Program-made: the position numbers and the translations under genes | Shown: positions 34,653-44,678 of the stretch, in pieces | How the letters are laid out: the number at the start of each line of letters is the position of its first letter | How positions within the stretch are numbered: position 1 is the stretch's first letter | The notes under the pieces: generated by a model | Database searches by the model: none | Told to the model about the DNA's origin: nothing | What the model saw: the letters and a program-made list of their open reading frames with translations, nothing else | Assembly (NCBI RefSeq): GCF_900103455.1 | Contig: NZ_FNHI01000017.1 | Coordinates: 62,001-126,000, forward strand | DNA length: 64,000 nucleotides | Direction: 5' to 3' | From: Streptomyces wuyuanensis | Lineage (GTDB): Bacteria; Actinomycetota; Actinomycetes; Streptomycetales; Streptomycetaceae

Positions 34653-35336
34653 TCAGTGGTTGCACGCCCAGGGCGCCGACGCGATCGTCCCGTCGGCCTG
34701 CTCGCGCAGCGTCCGGACGGCCTGCGCCGGGTCCTCGGCCCCGTACACCGCGGATCCGGCGACGAACACATCGGCGCCCGCCTCGGCGCACCGCTCGATC
34801 GTCGCCTCCGAGACCCCGCCGTCGACCTGGAGCCACAGCTCCAGGCCGTGCTTGTTGATGAGCTCCCTCGTACGGCGGATCTTGGGGAGCATGATGTCGA
34901 GGAACGCCTGGCCTCCGAAGCCGGGCTCCACGGTCATGACCAGCAGCATGTCGAGCTCGGGGAGCAGGTCCTCGTACGGCTCGACGGGTGTGGCGGGCTT
35001 GAGCGCCATGGAGGCGCGCGCGCCCTTGGCCCGGATCTCCCGCGCCAGCCGCACGGGTGCCGCGGCGGCCTCAGCGTGGAAGGTGACGGACCCGGCGCCG
35101 GCCTCCACGTACTGGGGGGCCCAGCGGTCCGGGTTCTCGATCATGAGATGGCAGTCCAGCGGGGTGTCCGTCGCCCGGCTCAGCGACTCGACGACCGGAA
35201 TCCCCAGCGTCAGGTTGGGCACGAAGTGGTTGTCCATGACATCGACGTGGAGCCAGTCGGCCCCTTCGACCGCCTGCGCCTCGTCGGCGAGTCGGGCGAA
35301 GTCGGCGGACAGGATGCTGGGGTTGATCTGGGCCAT
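34653..35336 (-). CDS. rpe: Ribulose-phosphate 3-epimerase
   Basis: 227 residues; a TIM-barrel enzyme interconverting ribulose 5-phosphate and xylulose 5-phosphate in the pentose phosphate pathway. Motifs: INPSILSADFARLADEA, VDVMDNHFVPNLTLG (metal His and Asp), CHLMIENPDRW, MTVEPGFGGQ and VDGGVSEATI, then VAGSAVYG for phosphate. ATG 35336 matches the family N-terminus, though no good ribosome site is visible. The gene is separated from rsmB-fmt, its common partners, by a divergent endoglucanase. Confidence 0.96.
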   Translation of the reverse strand: MAQINPSILSADFARLADEAQAVEGADWLHVDVMDNHFVPNLTLGIPVVESLSRATDTPLDCHLMIENPDRWAPQYVEAGAGSVTFHAEAAAAPVRLAREIRAKGARASMALKPATPVEPYEDLLPELDMLLVMTVEPGFGGQAFLDIMLPKIRRTRELINKHGLELWLQVDGGVSEATIERCAEAGADVFVAGSAVYGAEDPAQAVRTLREQADGTIASAPWACNH

Positions 35337-35539
35337 GTGCCAAGACTGCCATGCTCCGGAGCACTTCCTGGCCTCGAAGCCGACGGAAGCCGTCCTTTCC
35401 GAGGCACCGTCCGCTCCGTGGGACACCCCAGTCGCCACGATTCCGGCATTCCGCACCGCCGGGGCCGCTCGCGCCGCCTCCCGTCGAGCGCCGTCACCGC
35501 CGGGCGGGCGCACTGGTCAACCCGCCGTGCGCCCGACAT

Positions 35540-35554
35540 CATGTCGCAGACATG
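35540..35554. promoter_or_regulatory. Inverted repeat before the endoglucanase
   Basis: CATGTC and GACATG are a perfect inverted repeat around GCA, overlapping the possible ATG at 35552. A related GACATCATGTC word overlaps it on the left. It is not the CebR consensus. It may be an operator or simply chance. Confidence 0.3.
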
Positions 35555-37552
35555 CCAATCGCGCGCTCGCGGGCCGGGGCGCGCACGACGGGGGTGCGGG
35601 TGTTGGTGACGAGGTCGTTGCTCAGGCCGCTGTCGGCCCTGGCGCTGCTGTGCACCCTGGCGGCCGCGCCCGTCCCGTCCCCGGCAGCCGCCGGGGACGG
35701 GGCCGCTCCCTCCGCACGGGCCGGGAACGCCTCCGGACCCTCCGTGGTCCCGCCGGTACCGGAGTGGACCCCACCGCTCAGCACCCGCGGCCGGTACGTC
35801 GTCGACGCCGAGGGCGACCGGTTCAAGCTGAAGTCGGGCAACTGGCACGGGGCCAGCGGCACCTGGACCGGTTCGGGGAGCCCCGACGACCCGGCGAACA
35901 ACCACGCCGGGGAGAAGTCGGACCGGATGCCGCTGGGCCTGGACCGCGCTCCCCTGTCCGAGATCGTCGCCGGCTTCCGCGAACTCGGCCTCAACAGCGT
36001 CCGGCTGCCGTTCTCCAACGAGATGGTCCACGACACCCGCCCGGTCGCGGACGCCTCGGTGGCGGCCAACCCCTCGCTGAAGGGGATGACCCCGCTCCAG
36101 GTCTACGACGCCGCCGTCAAGGCCCTGACGGACGCCGGTTTCGCGGTGATCCTCAACAACCACACCAACACCACGCGCTGGTGCTGCGGCGTCGACGGCA
36201 ACGAGCGGTGGAACTCGTCCCAGAGCGCCGAGACCTGGGAGAGCGACTGGCTGGTCATGGTCCGCCGCTACCGTGACAACCCCCGCGTCGTCGGCGCCGA
36301 TCTCTACAACGAGGTCCGCCGTTCCGTGCTCGACGACCCCAACTGGGGGCTCGGAGACCGGCACGACTGGTTCGCGGCGTCCCAGCGCCTCGGGGACCGG
36401 ATCCTCCAGGAGGCCAACCCGGACCTGCTGGTGATCGTCGAGGGAATCAACTGGACCGGGATCCCCGTGGACGGATTCCCCCACGAACGACCCACCCTCG
36501 AGCCCGTCCAGCGGCTCTCGCACACCCTGGTGCGATCCGGGAAGCTCGTGTACTCGGCCCACTTCTACGACTACACGGGGCCGAACCACAGCGGCGCCAC
36601 GGGCCTCGGCGAGACGTCCGACCCCCGCTACCGCGACTTCGGCCGCTCCGAGCTGTACGACGTGCTGCGCCGGCAGGCCTTCTACGTCGCCGCACAGACC
36701 GACCGGCACTTCACCGCGCCGGTCTGGATCAGCGAGTTCGGCGTCGGCGGGCGCCAGGAGACCGGGGCGAAGCAGCGCGCGTGGTTCGACCACTTCGTCG
36801 ACTTCCTCGTCGATGCGGACGCCGACTTCGCCTACTGGCCGCTCGTCGGCTGGCACGAGGACCGGAAGGGCAACGGCTGGGCACTGCTGCACTGGGACTC
36901 GGCAGGGCGGCGGGCGGGCCTCTTCGACGGGGACGACTGGCGCGCCGAGCCCTGGAGGCGGCTGGTCGAGGCACCCGGCAGGACGGGCCGGGTGGCCCCG
37001 GTGGACCGCTGGTCGATGCTCAGCCCGGACCACGGCGACTTCGTCCAGTCCCTGCGCATGCGCGCCCTGCCGGACTGGGACCCGGGCGCGCGCAAGGCGG
37101 CGTGCCCGGACGACCAGCGGCTGGTCGGGCTGAGCCACACGGGCAACCGGGGGCTGTGCTCCGACGCCGGGGCCCGGGGCCTCGGCGCGTCCGCCGGCGC
37201 CCACGAGATCGTCCGCGACGAACGGCACGTGGAACCCGGCCGCGACTGGGCTTCCGGATACACCAAGCTCCAGTGCCCGCCGCGGTACTTCCTCGCCGGC
37301 TACAGCGTGCGCGGCGCCGCCGTCTCCGCCGCCCTGTGCGTCGAGGCGGGCGGGGTTCCGGGGACGGCGGGCCGGACCGTGTGGTTCGACCGGTCCGACA
37401 ACCGCCCGCCGGCGGCCGGCGGGGGCGACTTCGCCCACGGCCACCACAAGGGGCAGTGCGCCGGCGACGAGTACGCCGCCGGCATCGCGTACACCGGCCG
37501 TCTGGGCTCGTCACGAAGCCCGGTCGCGCTGCTGTGCCGCGCGCTGCGCTGA
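35552..37552 (+). CDS. Secreted GH5 endoglucanase with unassigned C-terminal module
   Basis: 666 residues from ATG 35552; GTG 35594 is an equally good start because it gives a shorter signal n-region. The signal peptide has LLRPLSALALLCTLAAAP. The GH5 barrel spans about 75-465, with LNSVRLPFSNEM, FAVILNNHTNT, ADLYNEVRR (acid/base Glu), LVYSAHFYDY and PVWISEFGVGG (nucleophile Glu). The C-terminal ~170 residues, with conserved-looking Cys (KAACPDDQRLVGLSHTGNRGLC, KLQCPPRYFLAGYSV, GQCAGDEYAAGIAYT), look like tandem copies of a small module I cannot name. It acts on beta-glucan outside the cell. It diverges from rpe across about 215 bases. Confidence 0.88.
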   Translation: MPIARSRAGARTTGVRVLVTRSLLRPLSALALLCTLAAAPVPSPAAAGDGAAPSARAGNASGPSVVPPVPEWTPPLSTRGRYVVDAEGDRFKLKSGNWHGASGTWTGSGSPDDPANNHAGEKSDRMPLGLDRAPLSEIVAGFRELGLNSVRLPFSNEMVHDTRPVADASVAANPSLKGMTPLQVYDAAVKALTDAGFAVILNNHTNTTRWCCGVDGNERWNSSQSAETWESDWLVMVRRYRDNPRVVGADLYNEVRRSVLDDPNWGLGDRHDWFAASQRLGDRILQEANPDLLVIVEGINWTGIPVDGFPHERPTLEPVQRLSHTLVRSGKLVYSAHFYDYTGPNHSGATGLGETSDPRYRDFGRSELYDVLRRQAFYVAAQTDRHFTAPVWISEFGVGGRQETGAKQRAWFDHFVDFLVDADADFAYWPLVGWHEDRKGNGWALLHWDSAGRRAGLFDGDDWRAEPWRRLVEAPGRTGRVAPVDRWSMLSPDHGDFVQSLRMRALPDWDPGARKAACPDDQRLVGLSHTGNRGLCSDAGARGLGASAGAHEIVRDERHVEPGRDWASGYTKLQCPPRYFLAGYSVRGAAVSAALCVEAGGVPGTAGRTVWFDRSDNRPPAAGGGDFAHGHHKGQCAGDEYAAGIAYTGRLGSSRSPVALLCRALR

Positions 37553-37616
37553 GCCGGCCGGGCCGCCGCCTCTCGCGTCCCCGGTCGTGGTGGCAGCGGC
37601 CGTCGCGGCGCGAGGG

Positions 37617-39047
37617 TCAGGCCGTTCGGCGCAGGAGCGCCAGGTACATGGCGTCAGTTCCGTGGAGATGAGGCCACAGCTGGACGTCCGGTCCGTCGCC
37701 GAGGGCCGGTACCCCCGGCATCAGGGGTCGGGCGTCGATCCACTCGGCCCCGAACGAGCCGTCGCGTGCCTCCAGCACGTCGTCGACGACCGCGCGCGTC
37801 TCGGCGAGATGGGGCGAGCACGTGGCGTATCCGACCACCCCGCCCACCCGGACCGACTCCAGCGCCTCGCGGAGCAGGGCCCGCTGGAGCGGGGCGAAGC
37901 CGTCCAGGTCCTCGGGGCGGCGGCGCCAGCGGGCCTCGGGCCGGCGGCGGAGGGCGCCCAGACCCGAGCACGGCACGTCGACGAGGACGCGGTCGAAGGT
38001 GCCCGGCCGCCAGGCCGGACGCGTGCCGTCGGCGGTCACGACCTGGTACGGGCCGGGGTTGCCGGCCAGCGCGCGCTCGACGAGACGGGCCCGGTGCGGC
38101 TGCTTCTCGGCGGCGACCAGCGCGGCCCCGCGCCCCGCGGCCAGTGCGCCCAGCAGCGCCGCCTTGCCGCCCGGCCCGGCGCAGCCGTCGAGCCAGCGCT
38201 CGTCCCGGCCTTCCAGCGCCGCGCCGGCGAGAGCGATCGCGACGAGCTGACTGCCCTCGTCCTGCACCCCGGCACGGCCCTCCCGCACGGGATCGAGCGC
38301 GCCCGGCTCCCCGCCCTCGGCGAGTCGAACGGCGTACGGCGACCAGCGTCCGGGCAGTCCGCCCTCCTCGCCGAGCAGATCGAGCAGCTCGCCGGTGGAG
38401 GACCGGCCCGGCCTGGCGACCAGCGTCACCTCGGGCCGCTCGTTGTCGGCCTCCAGCAGGTCCTCGATCCCGGCCCGGCCGCCGCCCAGCGCGTCCCAGA
38501 GCGCCGAGACGACCCATCGGGGGTGGGAGTGGACGACGGCGAGATGGTCCTCGGGGTCCTCGTCATAGGGCGGCGCGACGCGGTCCAGCCAGCCGTCGAG
38601 GTCGTGCTGCGAGATCCGGCGCAGCACGGCGTTCACGAACTTGGCCCGGCCGTCGCCGAGGACGACCCGGGCCAGCTCGACGCTCGCCGACACCGCGGCG
38701 TGCGTCGGGATGCGCGTGCCAAGCAGCTGGTGCGCGCCGAGCGACAGCACGTCGAGGACGGGCGGGTCGACCTCGCGCAGCGGCCGGTCGACGCACTCGG
38801 CGATGATCGCGTCGTAGGTGCCCTGGCGCCGCAGGGTGCCGTACACCAGCTCCGTGGCGAGCGCCGCGTCCCGGCTGTCGAAGTCGCCCTGCTCACGCGC
38901 CCGGCGCAGCAGCGGCGGCAGGACGAGGTTGGCGTACGCGTCGCGCTCGTCCACGGCCCGCAGCGCGTCGAAGGCGAGGATCCGCACCGGGTCCTTCTTC
39001 GGGGGGCGATAGGGCTGCGAGGGACGGCGACGGCTCTGCTGGCTCAA
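37617..39047 (-). CDS. rsmB: 16S rRNA (cytosine-967-C5)-methyltransferase
   Basis: 476 residues from TTG 39047, with GGAG six bases upstream. An N-terminal NusB-like RNA-binding domain (about 20-165, RILAFDALRAVDERDAYANLVLPPLL) is followed by the SAM-dependent RsmB/NOL1 domain, with DGCAGPGGKAALLGALA (motif I), VDVPCSGLGALRRRPEARW (motif IV Cys) and VGYATCSPHLAETRAVV (motif VI catalytic Cys). It methylates C967 of 16S rRNA. It is 100 bases below fmt, the usual operon partner. The N-terminal 20 residues are Arg/Pro rich. Confidence 0.94.
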   Translation of the reverse strand: MSQQSRRRPSQPYRPPKKDPVRILAFDALRAVDERDAYANLVLPPLLRRAREQGDFDSRDAALATELVYGTLRRQGTYDAIIAECVDRPLREVDPPVLDVLSLGAHQLLGTRIPTHAAVSASVELARVVLGDGRAKFVNAVLRRISQHDLDGWLDRVAPPYDEDPEDHLAVVHSHPRWVVSALWDALGGGRAGIEDLLEADNERPEVTLVARPGRSSTGELLDLLGEEGGLPGRWSPYAVRLAEGGEPGALDPVREGRAGVQDEGSQLVAIALAGAALEGRDERWLDGCAGPGGKAALLGALAAGRGAALVAAEKQPHRARLVERALAGNPGPYQVVTADGTRPAWRPGTFDRVLVDVPCSGLGALRRRPEARWRRRPEDLDGFAPLQRALLREALESVRVGGVVGYATCSPHLAETRAVVDDVLEARDGSFGAEWIDARPLMPGVPALGDGPDVQLWPHLHGTDAMYLALLRRTA

Positions 39048-39147
39048 AGGTGCTCCGCGTTTCGGAAGGGTCGAACCCCTTCAGCCTACGTCGGCCGGCC
39101 GGGCGTCCCCGTCCCTGCCCCGGTACCGCCCGGGACCCCGCTCGCGA

Positions 39148-40089
39148 TCACTGCGCCTGGGAGCCGAGGGTCTCCCCCGGGGCGATCCGCACGCCACGGG
39201 CCCAGTCGGCGGCACGCATCGGCTTCTTGCCCTGCGGCTGGACCCAGTGGAGCTCGACGGCGTGCGAACCGGTGCCGGCGTGCACGTGGTTCTTGCCCAC
39301 CGAGAGCTCGCCGGGTGCCAGCTCCGTGCGGTCCGGCAGCGGCTGGACGTTGATCAGCTTCAGCCGCTCGCCGCGGAAGACCGTCCAGGCACCGGGCGCG
39401 GGAGTGCAGCCGCGCACGAGGCGGTCGATACGGAGGGCGGGCGCGTGCCAGTCCACGTGGGCGTCCTCGACGGTGATCTTCGGCGCCAGGGTGACGCCGT
39501 CGGCCGGCTGAGGCACGGCCTTCAGCGTGCCGTCCTCGATTCCGTCCATGGTCGCGGCCAGCAGCCCGGCGCCCGCGAAGGCGAGCCGGGTGAGGAGATC
39601 GCCGCTGGTGTCCGTCGGCCGCACGTGCTCGGTGATCACGCCGTAGACCGGGCCCGAGTCCAGGCCCTCCTCGATCAGGAACGTGGAGGCGCCGGTCATC
39701 TCGTCGCCCGCGAGGATCGCGTGCTGCACCGGCGCGGCTCCGCGCCAGGCGGGCAGCAGCGAGAAGTGCAGATTGACCCAGCCGCGGGCCGGGACGTCCA
39801 GTGCCGTCCGCGGCAGCAGCGCACCGTAGGCGACCACCGGGCAGCAGTCCGGCGCGATCTCGCGCAGCCGGGCGAGGAAGTCCTCGTCTCGGGGCTTCGC
39901 GGGCTTCAGGACCTCGATGCCGGCCTCCTGCGCGCGCTGGGCGACCGGGCTGGCCACCAGACGGCGGCCGCGGCCCGCGGGGGCGTCCGGACGGGTGACG
40001 ACCGCCGCCACCTCGTGGCGGCCGGAGGCGATCAGGGCGTCCAGGGCGGGGACGGCGACCTCGGGGGTGCCTGCGAAGACAAGTTTCAC
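39148..40089 (-). CDS. fmt: Methionyl-tRNA formyltransferase
   Basis: 313 residues. MKLVFAGTPEVAVPALDALI opens the formyltransferase domain. VNLHFSLLPAWRGAAPVQHAILAGD carries the SLLP signature with the catalytic His. The C-terminal OB-like domain (about 205-313) has CTPAPGAWTVFRGERLKL. It formylates Met-tRNA for initiation using 10-formyl-THF. A clean family start at ATG 40089. It probably leads the fmt-rsmB unit; its promoter must lie within 40090-40309, a stretch otherwise empty of genes. Confidence 0.96.
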   Translation of the reverse strand: MKLVFAGTPEVAVPALDALIASGRHEVAAVVTRPDAPAGRGRRLVASPVAQRAQEAGIEVLKPAKPRDEDFLARLREIAPDCCPVVAYGALLPRTALDVPARGWVNLHFSLLPAWRGAAPVQHAILAGDEMTGASTFLIEEGLDSGPVYGVITEHVRPTDTSGDLLTRLAFAGAGLLAATMDGIEDGTLKAVPQPADGVTLAPKITVEDAHVDWHAPALRIDRLVRGCTPAPGAWTVFRGERLKLINVQPLPDRTELAPGELSVGKNHVHAGTGSHAVELHWVQPQGKKPMRAADWARGVRIAPGETLGSQAQ

Positions 40090-40309
40090 TGGTAATACCT
40101 CGCTCTGTGTGCCGGGGTGATCGCGCGACGCACCAGTCTATTTGGCCGCACCGACAGGGGGCGCGCGGACTGGTGCGCGCCCCGCGCATGTGCGCTTGCA
40201 CCTCCGCAGCGTGACCAGATCGCCTGGTGGCGCGTTGTCAAGAGAGATTGACCGAAGCGGGCCGCCGGTGCGGCCCGACCTTTTCAACGCCGGTTCGAGA
40301 GGCTTGTTC

Positions 40310-40834
40310 ATGGCCGACCACGCAACCCACGACGCCCAAGCCCGGGCGAGTCTGCATCTGTTGGTGCGGGACATCGAGCGGGTCCGCCGGCAGGTGGACG
40401 CTCTGCGCACGCTCACGGCTCAGTTGGGGAACGTCTACCGTCCGCGCCGCTCCGGCCCGTCCACGGGCTTCGTCGTCTACGGCCGGGCGCCCGCCCCGAC
40501 CGTGCGTCTGGCCCAGGAACTGCGGGACAGCGTGGAGACGTTGGTGACCGCAGCGGTCGACTTCGACCGCTCGCTGGGCTTCTCGTGGGACGCGGTGGGC
40601 TCGGCGCTCGGCGTCACCAAGCAGGCGGTGCACCGCCGTTACGGCTCGCGGCGGACCACGCCGCAGCCGGCCACCGCCGTGCCCACGGAACCGGAGCCGG
40701 GCGCGACCCGCACGATGCCCGTCGCCCCCGCGGTTCCGGCGGCCCGTTCCATGCCGCCGCAGCCGGGGCCCGGCGCCCACCCGCTCCGCGAGGAGGTCCG
40801 CCCGAGCGCCTTCCCCGGCCCGCGCAACGGCTGA
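40310..40834 (+). CDS. Small helix-turn-helix protein of unknown role
   Basis: 174 residues from ATG 40310, with GAGAGG upstream. Residues about 10-40 are helical (SLHLLVRDIERVRRQVDALRTL). A helix-turn-helix-like part is SWDAVGSALGVTKQAVHRRYG near residues 90-112. The C-terminal ~60 residues are Pro/Ala rich and probably disordered. It resembles a family of short Streptomyces proteins that carry an LGVTKQAVHRRYG motif; no function is known to me. It is divergent from fmt and converges on priA, with a hairpin between. Confidence 0.75.
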   Translation: MADHATHDAQARASLHLLVRDIERVRRQVDALRTLTAQLGNVYRPRRSGPSTGFVVYGRAPAPTVRLAQELRDSVETLVTAAVDFDRSLGFSWDAVGSALGVTKQAVHRRYGSRRTTPQPATAVPTEPEPGATRTMPVAPAVPAARSMPPQPGPGAHPLREEVRPSAFPGPRNG

Positions 40835-40846
40835 CTCCTCCCCGTC

Positions 40847-40879
40847 CGCCCCGGCACACCTTCGCGGTGCGCCGGGGCG
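40847..40879. terminator. Hairpin between HTH gene and priA
   Basis: A 14-bp stem with one mismatch (40847-40860 with 40866-40879) encloses TTCGC, 13 bases after the HTH gene stop. It lies in the convergent gap before the priA stop at 41000. The rest of the gap is gene-free. Confidence 0.7.
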
Positions 40880-40999
40880 CTGCCGTGCGGAAGGCGACCC
40901 CGGACCGGACGGCGCTCCGCGTCGTGCCGCTGCCGGGCAGGTCACGATGCCGCCCGAGAGCGCGCCCCGGTGGTGCGACCGTGGCCGCCCGGTCGCCCG

Positions 41000-43168
41000 T
41001 CAGCCGATGTCCGGAGGATCCACCCGGATCCGTACCGGATCGCCGCCTCCCCGCGCGAGCCTGGTGGCCTGGGCGGACTTCAGGGCGGCGGCGAGGGCGG
41101 CCCCGCTGCCGGGCGGTACGCGCAGCAGGGCGCGCTCCCCATGCTCGCCCGGCCTGCTTCCCCCCGGAGAATCCGGGGGAGGGTCGCCCGGCCGCCGGGG
41201 CCGCCCGGGAGGGGGCGGTGGAAGGGGCACCGGCCCCAGCACTTCGGCGTCGGCGGGCAGGGCGGCCGTGGCCAGGAAGTCCGCCACCGCCTCCGCCCGC
41301 CCGGTCACCGAAGCCATCCGCGACACCGGCGGGAAGCCCAGTTCGGCGCGGTCGGCCAGCTCGCGCTGGGCATGGCCGACGGGGTCCCACCGCACCAGGG
41401 CCTGGACGGGACGCAGCGTGGGTTCGGCGACCACGACGACCGTGCCGCCCTCAGCCTGTCCGCGTACCAGCGAGGCAGCCGCCGTCCAGCGCCGCAGCGC
41501 CTCCTCCCCCGCCCTCAGGTCGGGCCGCCCGAGCATGGCCCAGCCGTCGAGCAGCAGCGCGGCCGCGTAGCCGCCGTCGGCGACCGGCTCCGCGCCGGGT
41601 GTGCTGACCACGAGCGCGGGACGGTCGGGCACCGAGTCCAGGACGTGGTCCCGCCCCGACGTCCGCACCGGCACCGCGGGGAACGCCCTCCCCAGCTCCT
41701 CCGCCGTGCGCCGGGCCCCCACTATCCGGGCGCGCAGCCTTGCCCCGCCGCACTCTGCGCAGTGCCAGCCGGCGGCGTCCCGGCCGCACCAGCCGCAGGC
41801 GAGGTCCTGTTCCCGCGGGGCCTCCAGCGGACCTGAGCAGTGCCCGCAGCGCGCGGGCGCCCGGCAGCGCTCGCAGGCGAGCCTCGGCACATAGCCGCGA
41901 CGGGGCACCTGGACCAGCACGGGGCCGGTGCGCAGGCCGTCCCGCACGGTCTGCCAGGCCAGCGACGGCAGCCTGGCGGCCCGGGCCGCCTCGTCGCGCG
42001 CGAGTTCGCCGTCGCCGACCGTGCGGATCAGGGGCGCGGCGCGGCGCACCTGTTCCCGGTCCGCCACCAGCGGCCGCGCCCAGCCGGTCTCGACGAGCTG
42101 GGCGGCCTCGACCGTGCAGCTCACGCTGCCCAGCAGGAATCCGCAGCGCTCGTGCGCGGCACGCAGCAGGAGCACCTCCCGCGCATGCGGCAGCGGCGCG
42201 TGCTGCTCGCTGTGGCTGGAGTCGCCGTCGTCCCATATCGCGACCAGCCCGAGGTCCTGGACCGGCGCGAACATCGCCGCCCGCGTCCCGACCACGGCCC
42301 GCACCGAGCCGCGAAGCACGGAGAGCCACTGCCCGTACCGCTTCTCCGGGCCGGCTTCCGCGGTGAGCACGGCGTGGTGTCCCTCGCCCAGCAGTGCGGT
42401 CAGGGCCGCGTCCACCCGTGCGGCGGCCCGCCCGTCCGGGACGACGACCAGCGCACCCCGGCCGGACGAGAGGGTCGCCGCGACGGCTCCCGCCAGCTCG
42501 CCGGCCCAGTGCGGGCCCGGCAGTGCCGTCCACACGGCCCTCGGCGCTCCCCCTCCCGCCAGGGCGTGCAGAAAGGCCGGCCCCTGCGCGTACCGGCTCC
42601 AGGATCCCGGCTCCGGCGCCGCCGGGGGCGGCAGCGGAGCGGGCGACGGCCGGGACTCGGCGCGGGCGCTCCTGGGCGGGACGGCGAGCTGCAGCACGTC
42701 GGCGAGACTGCCCGCGTACCGGTCGGCGACCGCTCTGGCCAGACCGAGCAGACCGGGGCCGAGCACGGGCTCGGGCGAGACCACGTCCGCGAGGGCGGCG
42801 AGCGGGCCCGAGTAGTCGGAGTCGGCCCGTCGCTCGACGATGAACCCGTCGATCAGCCGGCCGCCTTCCCGGCGGCCCTCCCGGACCTGGTGGGATCCGG
42901 CGCCGAAGCGCACCCGGACGCGGACGCCGGGCTGTGCGGCCTCGTCCAGTTCCTCGGGGACCGCGTAGTCGAAGTACTGGTCGAGGTGCAGCACGCCCTT
43001 GTTCACCACGACCCGGGCCACCGGGCGCTCCGCCGCGAGGGCCGCCCCTCGCCAGGTGCGCGGCTTGGCCCGTGGTCTGCCGGCCTTCCGCACGGTCTCC
43101 CGGATGAGCGCAAGCTGCTCCGGCGAACCGTCCCCGGTCCGCTCGGAGGCTTCGTCGTCGCTGCTCAC
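41000..43168 (-). CDS. priA: Primosomal protein N-prime, actinobacterial motif-depleted form
   Basis: 722 residues from GTG 43168, chosen for AGGAA upstream; GTG 43192 is also possible. The N-terminal DNA-binding domain is recognisable (VVVNKGVLHLDQYFDYAVP). The zinc-binding block with eight Cys lies near residues 425-470 (CERCRAPARCGHC, CGWCGRDAAGWHCAEC). The Walker A lysine is lacking (WTALPGPHWAGELAGAV) and the DEAH motif is replaced by WDDGDSSH, as usually noted for actinobacterial PriA, so helicase activity is doubtful. It should still act in replication restart. The poly-Pro loop near residue 670 is a lineage insertion. The neighbour metK is typical. Confidence 0.92.
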   Translation of the reverse strand: MSSDDEASERTGDGSPEQLALIRETVRKAGRPRAKPRTWRGAALAAERPVARVVVNKGVLHLDQYFDYAVPEELDEAAQPGVRVRVRFGAGSHQVREGRREGGRLIDGFIVERRADSDYSGPLAALADVVSPEPVLGPGLLGLARAVADRYAGSLADVLQLAVPPRSARAESRPSPAPLPPPAAPEPGSWSRYAQGPAFLHALAGGGAPRAVWTALPGPHWAGELAGAVAATLSSGRGALVVVPDGRAAARVDAALTALLGEGHHAVLTAEAGPEKRYGQWLSVLRGSVRAVVGTRAAMFAPVQDLGLVAIWDDGDSSHSEQHAPLPHAREVLLLRAAHERCGFLLGSVSCTVEAAQLVETGWARPLVADREQVRRAAPLIRTVGDGELARDEAARAARLPSLAWQTVRDGLRTGPVLVQVPRRGYVPRLACERCRAPARCGHCSGPLEAPREQDLACGWCGRDAAGWHCAECGGARLRARIVGARRTAEELGRAFPAVPVRTSGRDHVLDSVPDRPALVVSTPGAEPVADGGYAAALLLDGWAMLGRPDLRAGEEALRRWTAAASLVRGQAEGGTVVVVAEPTLRPVQALVRWDPVGHAQRELADRAELGFPPVSRMASVTGRAEAVADFLATAALPADAEVLGPVPLPPPPPGRPRRPGDPPPDSPGGSRPGEHGERALLRVPPGSGAALAAALKSAQATRLARGGGDPVRIRVDPPDIG

Positions 43169-43271
43169 AGCCACATTCCTACCAGACGGCACCGACAGCG
43201 CCCCGGGCCCGAGTACCGTCCTCCCGGCCGGCGCCCGGCGAACGCGCGAGGCCCCCGGACCTGTCCGTCCA

Positions 43272-43379
43272 CGCCCCGATCACCTGGCCGCCGTCGCCGA
43301 CCAGCTCAACCGCCGCCCACGCAAAACGCTCGGCCGGGAAACCCCAGCCGAGCGCCTGCATGAACCGCTCGCGGCCTGA
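43272..43379 (+). pseudogene. Transposase C-terminus remnant, IS30-like
   Basis: The frame ending at TGA 43377-43379 reads DHLAAVADQLNRRPRKTLG followed by RETPAERLHEPLAA, the typical C-terminus of IS30-family transposases (LNxRPRKTLGxxTPAE). Upstream the frame does not continue as transposase, so only about 35 residues remain. The following bases CTGTTGCGACGAGTCCTGGAAACC may derive from the element end. The rest of the element is gone. It lies between priA and metK, whose order is otherwise ancestral. Confidence 0.75.
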
Positions 43380-43454
43380 TCAACACGACCACCTGTTGCG
43401 ACGAGTCCTGGAAACCGCCGTCCGGTCCGGGGCCTTCGCGCGGAGCGGGTGCCG

Positions 43455-44678
<1,224 letters not shown>

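Noticed and set aside
35540..35554. CebR operator for the endoglucanase
   Set aside because: The inverted repeat CATGTC/GACATG does not match the CebR consensus TGGGAGCGCTCCCA; it is kept only as a low-confidence site.
43179..43271. Upstream continuation of the IS30 transposase
   Set aside because: The frame is open, but the translated sequence shows no transposase pattern before the DHLAAVADQLN segment.
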